Source: a bacterium (GTDB lineage Bacteria > SZUA-79 > Acidulodesulfobacterales > Acidulodesulfobacteraceae). From it: a stretch of DNA of 22,450 bases. The first letter of the stretch is position 1, and every line of letters starts with the position of its first letter. The notes under the pieces are model-generated. The model was not told the origin of the DNA and ran no database searches. It saw only the letters and a program-made list of their open reading frames with translations. The stretch lies in assembly GCA_021784835.1 (NCBI GenBank), contig JAJYHI010000154.1, forward strand, positions 1 through 22,450. The letters run 5' to 3'. The translations under genes were made by a program, and so were the position numbers. Positions 14,793 through 22,296 of this stretch are shown piece after piece.

Positions 14793-15836
14793 TTACCTGT
14801 TTTTTACGGCATAAGTATAAGCATTCATAGCGGCGGCGGCGCCTTCGGTAATAGAATCGGAAATAGCCTTAGGCCCGGTACACGCGCCTGCCAAAAAAAC
14901 TCCGGGTTTATTAGATTTAAACGGAGAAAGCGTAACGTTTTCCGGCTTTAAAAAACCGTGTTCGTCAAGTTCGATGCCAAGCTTGCTCGATATTTCGGGA
15001 GACTGCGGTCCGCCTTCCATACCGGAAGCAAGAACTACCATATCGAAGGGAATTTCGAACGGCCCCCTTAAAAGAGTGTCTTCGCCTTTGCATACGACCG
15101 TATTGTCCGGTCCTGAAGTAATTTCCGCAATTCTGCCTTTAACTATCTGCACGTCATGTTCTTCCATAGCTTTCCAGTATAAATCCTCAAAAAAACCGTA
15201 CGTCCTTATATCCATGTAAAATATATACGCTTCGCAGTCCGGAAAATGCTCTCTCATTTCAATAGCCTGTTTTACGGAAACCGTACAACAGACTCTGGAA
15301 CAATACTGGTTTCCGACATGCCTGTCCCTTGAGCCTACGCATAGAATAAACGCTACTTTTTTGGGCGGCTTGCCGTTTGACGGCCTTACGAAATTATTTT
15401 CTCCCATCATTCTTTCGAGGTCTTTTATATCTATAACGTCGTCGAAAAGCTGATAAGAATACTTTGCGTCTCTTGCCGGGTCGAAATGCTCAAAACCCGT
15501 AGCAACGATAACGGAATCGAATGTTTTAGTTTCGCTTCCCGATGCAGACTTTATAACGGCGTCGAATTTTTTTCCGTTTTCTTTAAAATCCGAAACTTCG
15601 GAAGAATAATAAACTTTGATGTTACCGCCTGATTCGGCTCTTTTAATAAGCTCCCCAATTACGTTGTCTGCCGGCTGCATATCGGGAAATAAAAATTTAT
15701 ATTTGAATTTTTTAGGGTTGCCGCCGAGAAACGAATCTCTTTCAACCAAAGCTACATTAACTCCCAATTCGGAAAGCATAACTGCCGCGTTCAAACCTGC
15801 CGGACCCCCGCCTATCACTAAAATATTTTCAGACAT
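14793..15836 (-). CDS. shdrA: sHdr complex subunit A (FAD and iron-sulfur flavoprotein)
   Basis: In this 347-aa HdrA-like flavoprotein, the dinucleotide-binding loop is VIGGGPAGLNAAV (7-19) with the acidic residue VERD (31-34) ending the second strand. An atypical cluster site follows: C166-VGSRD, then C179-S-R-V-C183-C184. A second FAD contact is GVFLAGACTGPKAISDSITE near the C terminus. It is much shorter than methanogen HdrA and lacks the extra ferredoxin domains, which is the form seen in sulfur-oxidising Hdr-like complexes. GGAGGAT lies before the ATG. The 134-bp gap before it holds a large hairpin repeat, yet the gene remains in line with the operon. Confidence 0.9.
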   Translation of the reverse strand: MSENILVIGGGPAGLNAAVMLSELGVNVALVERDSFLGGNPKKFKYKFLFPDMQPADNVIGELIKRAESGGNIKVYYSSEVSDFKENGKKFDAVIKSASGSETKTFDSVIVATGFEHFDPARDAKYSYQLFDDVIDIKDLERMMGENNFVRPSNGKPPKKVAFILCVGSRDRHVGNQYCSRVCCTVSVKQAIEMREHFPDCEAYIFYMDIRTYGFFEDLYWKAMEEHDVQIVKGRIAEITSGPDNTVVCKGEDTLLRGPFEIPFDMVVLASGMEGGPQSPEISSKLGIELDEHGFLKPENVTLSPFKSNKPGVFLAGACTGPKAISDSITEGAAAAMNAYTYAVKNR

Positions 15837-15892
15837 AAAACATCCTCCATTAAATCGCCGTGTTAATTAATATTAATTAATCTTTTTATTTT

Positions 15893-15968
15893 TGTCATTC
15901 CTGCATATCTTTGCCTGCATCATTGTCAACGCACGCCGTTGACGCAGGTAAAGACGGCAGGAATCCAG
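15893..15968. repeat. 76-bp nested hairpin element with REP-like ends
   Basis: The ends are GTCATTCCTGC on the left and GCAGGAATCCAG on the right, the termini of the REP-like family seen elsewhere here, but about 52 bp apart instead of a short loop. ATTCCTGC (15897-15904) pairs with GCAGGAAT (15957-15964). Inside, TCTTTGCCTGC (15908-15918) pairs with GCAGGTAAAGA (15944-15954) with one mismatch, and GTCAACG (15925-15931) pairs with CGTTGAC (15937-15943). The whole unit folds as one long interrupted hairpin. It ends 3 bp before the shdrB1 stop codon, between shdrB1 and shdrA. Confidence 0.8.
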
Positions 15969-15970
15969 TT

Positions 15971-17173
15971 TTAACTTTTCGGATACTCGTATAAATTAAC
16001 GGTTTTGCCGCCCGCTTTAAGTTCTTCGAGATAGGCGTTGTATTCTTCTTCCGATTTTTTCCAGTCTATTCCTATTTTTTCGCATAAAGGTCTCCAATCG
16101 GTGGTATGCCATTGAAGCTGGACGATTTTAAAAACGTCCGCGCCGCACGCCAACGCCGCAAACATAACGTCCGCCATAACCGGAACCTGTTCCGTGTAGC
16201 CCATAGCTTTTCCTATCCACTGATTTTTATCCAAGGTAGTGGTGCATCCGGTATCCTGAGTAATACAGACGTCGGAATGGGCTTCCCTGACCATCGGCCT
16301 TATTTTTCTGTCCATTACGAAAGACCTCGACGCTTCCCTTTCCGTCAATATATGCCTGAAACCAAAACCGCAGCAGTCGTACCATGTAGAATAATCAGCC
16401 ACCTGCGCTCCGAGAGCAAGCATTACTCCGGTAGAAACGGCGGTTCTTTTCCCCGCATATATATCTTTGTCGTAAATGCAGTCTTCCGGAATCATTTTAT
16501 ATGTATGGCAGGCGGGATGAACTGTCGCTATGATGCTGCTTAAGTCGTATTTTTTTAACTTTGCTATTTCAAACCGCATAACGTGTACCCATTCGCTGTA
16601 ATGCACTATATATTCGGGGATGACTAATTCTCTTCCTATTTTATGCATAATTCTGCGCACTTCGTCGCGCAGTTCTTTATTTTCGACAAGCAAATTTCTC
16701 ATCTCTTTATAGTCGCCGAAAGTAGTAGCACAGTGAAAAAGCGGAAATAAACCTAATTCGTATGCCCTGTGCCAGTTTCTTACGGCGACGGCGGCAAGCC
16801 CGACCGGATTAGATGTTCCAGAACCGTGGTAATTCCAAGCGGTGCATGACGTCTGATTTCTTTCGTCGACGTATTCAAAACCCATCTGATTCATAAACCA
16901 CAGCAGAGACACGGGATATCCGGGAATATTGCCGCACTGTCCGCATGATTTGTGATGCCATAATTTATTGGTAGGAATTTTTTTCTTCCATCCAAGCAGG
17001 GTTTCGGCTTCTATGGGTTTATTCTCTTCTTTTATATGTATTACCTTAACCTCTCCTTTTGCTTCAAGTTCGAGAAGCCGCTCATGTATATCTTCTAGTT
17101 TTCTTCCGGCGGTGTGGATATAATCCGATTTTACGTTTGCAAGACCGAGCCTGTTGCTGATTTCTATAGCCAT
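15971..17173 (-). CDS. shdrB1: sHdr complex subunit B1 (modified CCG-domain protein)
   Basis: This 400-aa HdrB-like subunit is longer than B2 and has altered cysteine motifs. The N-terminal half carries C77-X2-C80, C110 and C148 (SCGQCG, TSCTAW, FHCATTF), without the paired CC. The C-terminal half carries C222-X44-C267C268-X34-C303-X6-C310 (HPACH, DCCGFGFRH, CITQDTGC), so the usual final CXXC is CX6C. This split between a degenerate and a near-canonical CCG domain sets it apart from B2 and suggests different cluster chemistry in the two B subunits. GGAGA lies 8 nt before the ATG. It follows shdrC1 across 178 bp that hold two inverted REP-like hairpins. Confidence 0.85.
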   Translation of the reverse strand: MAIEISNRLGLANVKSDYIHTAGRKLEDIHERLLELEAKGEVKVIHIKEENKPIEAETLLGWKKKIPTNKLWHHKSCGQCGNIPGYPVSLLWFMNQMGFEYVDERNQTSCTAWNYHGSGTSNPVGLAAVAVRNWHRAYELGLFPLFHCATTFGDYKEMRNLLVENKELRDEVRRIMHKIGRELVIPEYIVHYSEWVHVMRFEIAKLKKYDLSSIIATVHPACHTYKMIPEDCIYDKDIYAGKRTAVSTGVMLALGAQVADYSTWYDCCGFGFRHILTEREASRSFVMDRKIRPMVREAHSDVCITQDTGCTTTLDKNQWIGKAMGYTEQVPVMADVMFAALACGADVFKIVQLQWHTTDWRPLCEKIGIDWKKSEEEYNAYLEELKAGGKTVNLYEYPKS

Positions 17174-17192
17174 ATCTATGTCTCCTTATTTC

Positions 17193-17218
17193 TGGATTCC
17201 CGCCTGCGCGGGAATGAC
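17193..17218. repeat. REP-like hairpin, first of an inverted pair
   Basis: ATTCCCGC (17196-17203) pairs with GCGGGAAT (17208-17215) around CTGC, within TGGATTCCCGC...GCGGGAATGAC. It lies about 20 bp upstream of the shdrB1 start and is an inverted copy of the unit at 17292-17318. Confidence 0.8.
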
Positions 17219-17291
17219 TAAACTTTAATTTAAATATTTACCTTATTTTATAATTCCCGTCTTTTCTTTATTATTCCCCCATGCTTATTTT

Positions 17292-17318
17292 GTCATTCCT
17301 GCGCAGGCGGGAATCCAG
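17292..17318. repeat. REP-like hairpin, second of an inverted pair
   Basis: GTCATTCCTGCGCAGGCGGGAATCCAG is the reverse complement of the unit at 17193-17218, apart from one base in the stem. The 73 bp between the two are AT-rich with no gene. The pair forms a BIME-like arrangement that could fold together in the mRNA between shdrC1 and shdrB1. Confidence 0.8.
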
Positions 17319-17351
17319 GCTATATAAATTAAGACTAATTATCGCTTCCCG

Positions 17352-18029
17352 TTAAGAACTCCTGACGTCGTCCACTATATCCTGGATTATTTCGTAAAGC
17401 GAAGGGTCGACGGATTCTATTATTTTAAAAACTCCGGCTTCGTCAAATATATCGTATAATTCTTTCATCGTTTCGGGAGCGACGTCCCATGCCAAATTGG
17501 TAACCTGAAGGGTCGGCATAGGAATAGCCTTTCTTTTTACGGCAAGATCCGTCGAAGCATATCCTATATGCGGCCCCCAGTCCGGAAAGAAATCCGGCTG
17601 TATCATGTCTGGAGAAAGCTGATTGCCGTATGCGGTAAGTTTTAAAAGCACGCGCGAATAAGGTTTTAAAACTTTTTTCGCCGATTCGAATCCTCTTCGT
17701 ACGGCAATTTCCCTTAATATAGCTATTACGCCTCCGGGGCTGTTTAAAAACGGACAAATCATCGCGCATGTAAAACACTGAAAACAAGCCCATACATATT
17801 CGTCCATCATCGTCCAGATAAGCTCAGGGTCTTTTGACTTCATTTTTTGCAGAACTATACGCGGAGAAAAATCGAAAAATCTGTGGGGCGGGCATCCGCC
17901 GGTGCAGACGCCGCAGTTTAAACATCCTCTAACATACTCTTCATACCGGAAATCTTTTCTTGCTTCTTCGAAAATTTCTTTTTTTAATTCGGCGGGAACT
18001 ATACTTACTCCATTTTCATCATATTCCAT
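17352..18029 (-). CDS. shdrC1: sHdr complex subunit C1 (two 4Fe-4S clusters)
   Basis: This 225-aa HdrC-like ferredoxin subunit is the first gene of the operon. Two complete CX2CX2CX3CP sets are visible: C36-C39-C42-C46-P (CLNCGVCTGGCP) and C82-C85-C88-C92-P (CFQCFTCAMICP), with the HdrC linker FFDFSPRIVLQKMKS between them. The C-terminal 110 residues hold no further cysteines and include PDFFPDWGPHIGYASTD. AGGAG (18036-18040) lies 6 nt before the ATG. A sigma70-like promoter lies upstream at 18115-18142. It probably shuttles electrons to or from B1 and A. Confidence 0.88.
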   Translation of the reverse strand: MEYDENGVSIVPAELKKEIFEEARKDFRYEEYVRGCLNCGVCTGGCPPHRFFDFSPRIVLQKMKSKDPELIWTMMDEYVWACFQCFTCAMICPFLNSPGGVIAILREIAVRRGFESAKKVLKPYSRVLLKLTAYGNQLSPDMIQPDFFPDWGPHIGYASTDLAVKRKAIPMPTLQVTNLAWDVAPETMKELYDIFDEAGVFKIIESVDPSLYEIIQDIVDDVRSS

Positions 18030-18114
18030 AAAGCTCTCCTGCTTTACCGTTTTCGTTTATATCTGCTAAAATGCAATAACACTTATATTTTAAAAATACT
18101 CTTTAATAATATTT

Positions 18115-18142
18115 ATAATATCACGATAAATAAAAAAGTCAA
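18115..18142 (-). promoter_or_regulatory. sigma70-type promoter of the sHdr operon
   Basis: On the minus strand TTGACT (18137-18142) and TATTAT (18115-18120) are 16 nt apart, each a 5-of-6 match. Transcription would start near 18108, giving a leader of about 78 nt before shdrC1. The -35 lies 7 bp past the stop codon of the preceding FNT fusion gene, so the operon has its own promoter. Confidence 0.5.
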
Positions 18143-18149
18143 ATTTTAT

Positions 18150-19595
18150 TTAAAGCGTGTCTTCTATATTTTCTACGTTTTCCATAGCGTCATATTTAGC
18201 CCTGCCGTTTCCGCCGCCCATCATATCAAGTTCATACGAAGAAGCGGAAATAAGATCGTCATGAGCCGTTGGCACGGAGTGTAAAATCTGCAAATACTGC
18301 AAAATAGTAACGAAAAATAAACCGCCTATCATATTGCCGACAAGCGTTAACGGAACATATCTATAAAGCCAAGAAATATAAGAAATATGCGAACCGGTAT
18401 TTATTGCAATTAAAATTTCTGACGACGCCACTACTATATGGCTGAAGGAGTTTAGATATATCATAAAACCGACGACCCATATAATAAAAATTCTTGCAAG
18501 CGTGCCGCTTGACGCTATTAAAAGCCATGTCATAAGAGTTATAAGCCAGCCGGCAAATACAGCGCTTAAAATCATTACGAAGGGCGTTCTGTTCATATAG
18601 CTGTTTGCAACGCCGTGTATATGATTAACGACGAAAGACGGAACAATCTGATTTAACGAGCCTGCTATTACGAGAGCAAAAATAAAAATACCGGCCATAT
18701 TGCCGATAAGCGTAAGAGACCATAATTTTAAAAGCTCAAGGATTCTGCCTTTTTTTGCGATGACTGCGGTTACCGGAACTAAAAAATTTTCCGTAAAAAG
18801 CTCGCTTTTGCCTATCATTAAAAACATGAAACCAATAGGGAAAAAAAGCGCTCCGAGGATTTTTGCCACATTAGCGCCGACTAACGGAGCGGTCGCTCCG
18901 GCAACGTATGAAGAAGCGATTATGCCGAAAGTAACGTTCATGCCGGCTATAAGTCCCGACATAGACATTTCAAGCCAGCTTCTTTCAAGCCTTGACTGTC
19001 CGACTTCGACCGAAGCCTTAAAAATTTCCGAAGCTTCTTTCCCTCCCGGCTTTTCTATTCCTTTAATAGCGCCTATACGCGCTTTGGTGGTTTCTAAAAT
19101 TTCGTTTATTCTTTTAGATAAGTATAAAGAATGGTGAATTTCCTCGGCAAGATTGTTTTCTATAAGCGCCCTTACGCCCGGATCGCCTATTACTTCTAAT
19201 CCGGCAGTATAATCGTTAATTGCGTTTTCTTCAATTTTTAAATCGATTCTAAGCATATCGAGAGGAGCCGAAACCTGATGAGATGCCTCGCTCACGCCCT
19301 TCTGAGCTTCCCTGATAGAATTTAAAGTATTAGGCGTTCCGCCGAGTTCGGTTATTTTTTCCCTAATGTTTATGATGTGCCCGCTTTCTGTGGATGCAAA
19401 AGATTTTAACGCCTGAACTAAAATAGGGTCTTTGAGGGTTTTAGCCTGCTCGACGTAAAGGTCTCTGCCGGCTACTTCTGCGGCAAGATACTTTTGAAGC
19501 AAATCGATAGTATCCAGAACGGCTTTGGTATTTTTAGAATGTCCGGAACTTGAACCGCTTTCGCTTTCGTCGCTTTTTAAATATAAGTCCGTCAT
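18150..19595 (-). CDS. Ferritin-like diiron domain fused to a formate/nitrite-type transporter
   Basis: The 481-aa product joins two domains. Residues about 25-170 are a four-helix ferritin-like domain with the classic diiron ligand pattern: E40; E70-X2-H73; E122 or E123; E152-X2-H155. Residues about 205-440 are a formate/nitrite transporter (FNT) channel with about six membrane helices, G-K-S-E-L-F-T-E-N-F (262-271), and a pore-type histidine in NSFSHIVVASSE (H386). A Ser-rich leader precedes and an acidic tail follows. It lies just upstream of the sHdr operon and divergent from an MFS gene. FNT proteins pass small monovalent anions; the ferritin-like part may bind or sense iron or oxygen. 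The substrate is unknown. No Shine-Dalgarno is present; the promoter ends 7 nt before the ATG. Confidence 0.85.
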   Translation of the reverse strand: MTDLYLKSDESESGSSSGHSKNTKAVLDTIDLLQKYLAAEVAGRDLYVEQAKTLKDPILVQALKSFASTESGHIINIREKITELGGTPNTLNSIREAQKGVSEASHQVSAPLDMLRIDLKIEENAINDYTAGLEVIGDPGVRALIENNLAEEIHHSLYLSKRINEILETTKARIGAIKGIEKPGGKEASEIFKASVEVGQSRLERSWLEMSMSGLIAGMNVTFGIIASSYVAGATAPLVGANVAKILGALFFPIGFMFLMIGKSELFTENFLVPVTAVIAKKGRILELLKLWSLTLIGNMAGIFIFALVIAGSLNQIVPSFVVNHIHGVANSYMNRTPFVMILSAVFAGWLITLMTWLLIASSGTLARIFIIWVVGFMIYLNSFSHIVVASSEILIAINTGSHISYISWLYRYVPLTLVGNMIGGLFFVTILQYLQILHSVPTAHDDLISASSYELDMMGGGNGRAKYDAMENVENIEDTL

Positions 19596-19602
19596 GATAT
19601 TA

Positions 19603-19631
19603 ATTATATATCAAATCTATTAATTTGACAA
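19603..19631 (-). promoter_or_regulatory. sigma70-type promoter of the ferritin-FNT gene, predicted leaderless
   Basis: On the minus strand TTGTCA (19626-19631) and a perfect TATAAT (19603-19608) are 17 nt apart. Seven bases separate the -10 from the ATG at 19595, so transcription should start at or next to the A of ATG. No Shine-Dalgarno could fit. Confidence 0.65.
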
Positions 19632-19632
19632 C

Positions 19633-19695
19633 ATGCAAGAACATATGCAAGAAGGTCATAAAACTAAACAAAAGCAAGGCAATAAGCAAGGCAAT
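19633..19695. repeat. Two pairs of 12-bp-period direct repeats between divergent promoters
   Basis: ATGCAAGAA occurs at 19633-19641 and 19645-19653, 12 bp apart. AAGCAAGGCAAT is repeated in tandem at 19672-19683 and 19684-19695. Both share GCAAG. The first pair abuts the -35 of the leftward gene and the second ends 2 bp before the -35 of the rightward gene, where a regulator could affect either promoter. Confidence 0.6.
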
Positions 19696-19697
19696 AA

Positions 19698-19726
19698 TTG
19701 ACTAAAAAGTCATTATGCTGTAAAAT
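19698..19726 (+). promoter_or_regulatory. sigma70-type promoter of the MFS gene, predicted leaderless
   Basis: TTGACT (19698-19703) and TAAAAT (19721-19726) are 17 nt apart. Eight bases lie between the -10 and the ATG at 19735, so the transcript should begin within one or two bases of the start codon. Confidence 0.65.
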
Positions 19727-19734
19727 AACTGCTT

Positions 19735-21102
19735 ATGGAACCGAAACCTACGCCCGTATCCGCAAAACCTGTATCTACAAAAAGGCTTTTAATTGCAATA
19801 CTTTCGACAATAGCCCTTGCCGATTTCGGACTCGGATTAAATACCGTCGTGCTTCCTCTTTACGCAAAAAGTCTGGGCGCAAGCATAATCGCCATCGGTT
19901 TAATAATTGCATCTTTCGGACTTGCACGCATATTCGTAAATATTCCTATAAGCATTATAAGCAAAAAACTAAATGCGCAATATATACACATAGGAATACT
20001 GTCTATTTTTCTGGGAGCAGTTGGATACCTGCTTTCCACTTCATATTATCAGCTTTTCTTATTTAGATTTCTCGAAGGATTCGGCTCCGGCATAATCAAC
20101 ACGTCTTCGATGATAATCCTGACTAAACGCCTTTATAAAGAAGAAAAGAGAGCAAAGGTTTTAAGCAGGTATATGATAGCAAGAAGACTTTCAATGGGGT
20201 CTGCGCCGTTTATCGGAGCCTTAGTCGCTTACGAATTTTCCGATAAAGCCGCATTTTTGCTTTATGCCTTAATAATGGCCGCAGGAGTAATAATAGCTTT
20301 TTACAATAAAAAATTCCTAAACAGCATAAATCATATAGACGAAACATCCTTGCAAGACAATGCGGAAAACGTAAAAGAAAACATAAAAATACAAACAGAT
20401 ACGGAAGATAATTCCATTGAAAATATCTACATCGATACCGACGGCAGAACTTCTATCGAAACTGCCGATGCAGATAAAAATATCGGCATTAATACACGTA
20501 AAAAATATTTTGCGCTTCTGTATAATTTTAATTTTATCGCATTATGTTTTTTAACGTTTACTTTTTTCTTTTCAAGAATAGGCTCGAGAAGAGAACTGGT
20601 GCCTTTAGTAGGATACAGCGTAATGGGCTTAAATAAAGCCGACATAGGACTGCTTGTTTCTATATCGGCGGTAATCGGCGTCGTTCTTACATATTATTCT
20701 GACAGAGTTATAAACTTTATGGGAGTTAAAAAATCTATAATAACCTCTTTCATTATTACTGTCGCCGGAGTTTTAAGCTTTATAATATTTAAAAACCTGA
20801 TATCGTTCGGATTATCCATTATTTTATTAAGCGCAGGCGGCGGATTTTCAGGTCCTGCAAGAAACCTTTATTTAATGGACAGCGTAGACAAAAACCGTTA
20901 CGACGAGGCAATAGGCATTTATAGGACGTTAAGCGATTTCGGTTTTGTTCTTGGACCTGTTGCGGTAGGAGCGGCATTCGATTATTTTAATTATATAAAT
21001 GCATATAGTTTAGTTGCCTTTATATTAATTTTTGCCACGATTTTATTCGGATTCTTCGCTAAATCATATCGCAATATAAATACTCCCGTCGTTACAGATT
21101 AA
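19735..21102 (+). CDS. Major facilitator superfamily transporter
   Basis: This 455-aa polytopic membrane protein has two six-helix halves. The N half (about residues 18-195) contains the family's first-helix pattern LADFGLGLNTVVLPLYAKSL and the FLFRFLEGFGSG motif of helix 4. A charged, Asp/Asn/Glu-rich cytoplasmic loop (about 198-260) separates it from the C half, where LVSISAVIGVVLTYYSDR is the helix 8 equivalent. It resembles the drug/sugar-efflux type of MFS; the substrate cannot be inferred. The ATG at 19735 has no Shine-Dalgarno and lies just after a strong promoter. The gene is divergent from the ferritin-FNT fusion and convergent with the Usp gene, with a 20-bp gap. Confidence 0.85.
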   Translation: MEPKPTPVSAKPVSTKRLLIAILSTIALADFGLGLNTVVLPLYAKSLGASIIAIGLIIASFGLARIFVNIPISIISKKLNAQYIHIGILSIFLGAVGYLLSTSYYQLFLFRFLEGFGSGIINTSSMIILTKRLYKEEKRAKVLSRYMIARRLSMGSAPFIGALVAYEFSDKAAFLLYALIMAAGVIIAFYNKKFLNSINHIDETSLQDNAENVKENIKIQTDTEDNSIENIYIDTDGRTSIETADADKNIGINTRKKYFALLYNFNFIALCFLTFTFFFSRIGSRRELVPLVGYSVMGLNKADIGLLVSISAVIGVVLTYYSDRVINFMGVKKSIITSFIITVAGVLSFIIFKNLISFGLSIILLSAGGGFSGPARNLYLMDSVDKNRYDEAIGIYRTLSDFGFVLGPVAVGAAFDYFNYINAYSLVAFILIFATILFGFFAKSYRNINTPVVTD

Positions 21103-21122
21103 ATATTAAATATATCTTTATT

Positions 21123-22049
21123 TCATTTAGCGATAAATATCGAGCAAGGAAGAGCATTTATTATCCTTTCGGCCGTACTTCCGAAAAGAATTTCTTTTAT
21201 TCCTTCTTTATCTCTTCCTTTAAAGCCTAAAATTAACAGTTTTTTACCGGTTTCTTCGATATAATCGATTATTTCCTTGCAAGGAGCGCCTTTTTTGACA
21301 ACGATAGCAATATTAGACTTTTCTTTTGCAAATCTGTAATTAAGGCCGCGCATTACGGATTCAAATTTATCGGCAAGATTTTTTTCATAATATTCCAATT
21401 CGGCTTGCGTAGAATCCTTAAGCCCTCTAATTAATTTTTCGTCTATAACGTGCAGTAAGGTAAAAAGTTTAACTACATCAACGGGTATTTTCAAAATTAA
21501 CGGAATGGATTTGAGTGAAAAATCGGAAAAATCGGTAGCAAAAACTATATCGTCGAACAGATTTCGGCAGCTTGTTTTTGCATCGTTCTTAAAATCGCTG
21601 GAAGAATGAAACAAAACCCTTCTCATAATAAGTATCGGCTTTTCCGTTTTTATAATTATATCGTATAAAGGAGAACCGTAAAAAGAAAAGTACCCCTTGT
21701 TTTTTACATCCGCTTTTTTATCTAAAACTACAAAATCTATATTTTCGGCTTTTGCTTCATATGCAATCTCATCGGCTATATTGCCTACCCTTATAACATA
21801 TCTGACGCCGAACCCCGACTTTTCCAAATATTTTTTAATATCTTCAAGCTTTATTTCCGCAAATTTCCTTATTTTCTCTTCATCTTCTTTTTTGTAAACG
21901 GAATAAAGGCTGTGATGAAAAACGGACGGGTCTATTACATGTATAAGAACTATTTCTTTTAAACCTATTTTCGAATAGTTTACGAAACAATCAAGATTTT
22001 CGTAATAAAAATCTCCAAAATTTACAGCATACAGAGCCGTGTTAAACAT
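21123..22049 (-). CDS. Tandem universal stress (Usp) protein
   Basis: This 308-aa cytoplasmic protein contains two Usp folds. Domain 1 (about 1-145) has IVLIHVIDPS and ends SPLYDIIIKTEKPILIMRR; its nucleotide loop is degenerate. Domain 2 (about 165-308) has IVFATDFSDFSLKSI, TLLHVIDE, and an ATP-loop-like LILGFKGRDKEG...LFGSTAERI, followed by LPCSIFIAK. The spacing in that loop (G-X2-G-X11-G-S-T) is two residues longer than the usual X9, so ATP binding is uncertain. Such tandem Usp proteins often have one active and one degenerate half. No Shine-Dalgarno precedes the ATG. Function beyond the family is unknown. Confidence 0.82.
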   Translation of the reverse strand: MFNTALYAVNFGDFYYENLDCFVNYSKIGLKEIVLIHVIDPSVFHHSLYSVYKKEDEEKIRKFAEIKLEDIKKYLEKSGFGVRYVIRVGNIADEIAYEAKAENIDFVVLDKKADVKNKGYFSFYGSPLYDIIIKTEKPILIMRRVLFHSSSDFKNDAKTSCRNLFDDIVFATDFSDFSLKSIPLILKIPVDVVKLFTLLHVIDEKLIRGLKDSTQAELEYYEKNLADKFESVMRGLNYRFAKEKSNIAIVVKKGAPCKEIIDYIEETGKKLLILGFKGRDKEGIKEILFGSTAERIINALPCSIFIAK

Positions 22050-22234
22050 ATTTGTAAATATTTATTTATACTTATTTATAATGTATATAATTATAATCTT
22101 ATAATTTTCGTTTTCAAAATATTCTAAAAAAAATTTAATTTAATTATACTCTCTTGTATCATGAGGTGTCAATAAACAAACTTCATAAAACGAAACTTTA
22201 TTTTATTTCATGTTTTTTGGGTTTATGTTTTTTA

Positions 22235-22264
22235 TTGACTTAAAACTTCATATTATAGTATTAT
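22235..22264 (+). promoter_or_regulatory. sigma70-type promoter of tRNA-Ala
   Basis: TTGACT (22235-22240) and TATTAT (22259-22264) are 18 nt apart, each a 5-of-6 match. Transcription would begin near 22271, about 26 nt before the tRNA. The remainder of the 22050-22296 gap is AT-rich and I see no gene in it. Confidence 0.55.
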
Positions 22265-22296
22265 AAATAAATTAATTAAACCGAAATTTATATAAT

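Noticed and set aside
5170..17318. CRISPR array or insertion sequence
   Set aside because: The repeats are scattered single or paired hairpins without regular spacers, and no transposase or cas gene is present in the window.
12294..18029. Methanogen or sulfate-reducer HdrABC complex
   Set aside because: The short HdrA, doubled B and C genes and the extra conserved gene in fixed order fit sHdr better.
18150..19595. MbfA-type ferritin-VIT1 iron exporter
   Set aside because: The membrane half has FNT features (GKSELFTENF, pore-type histidine), not VIT1/CCC1 motifs.
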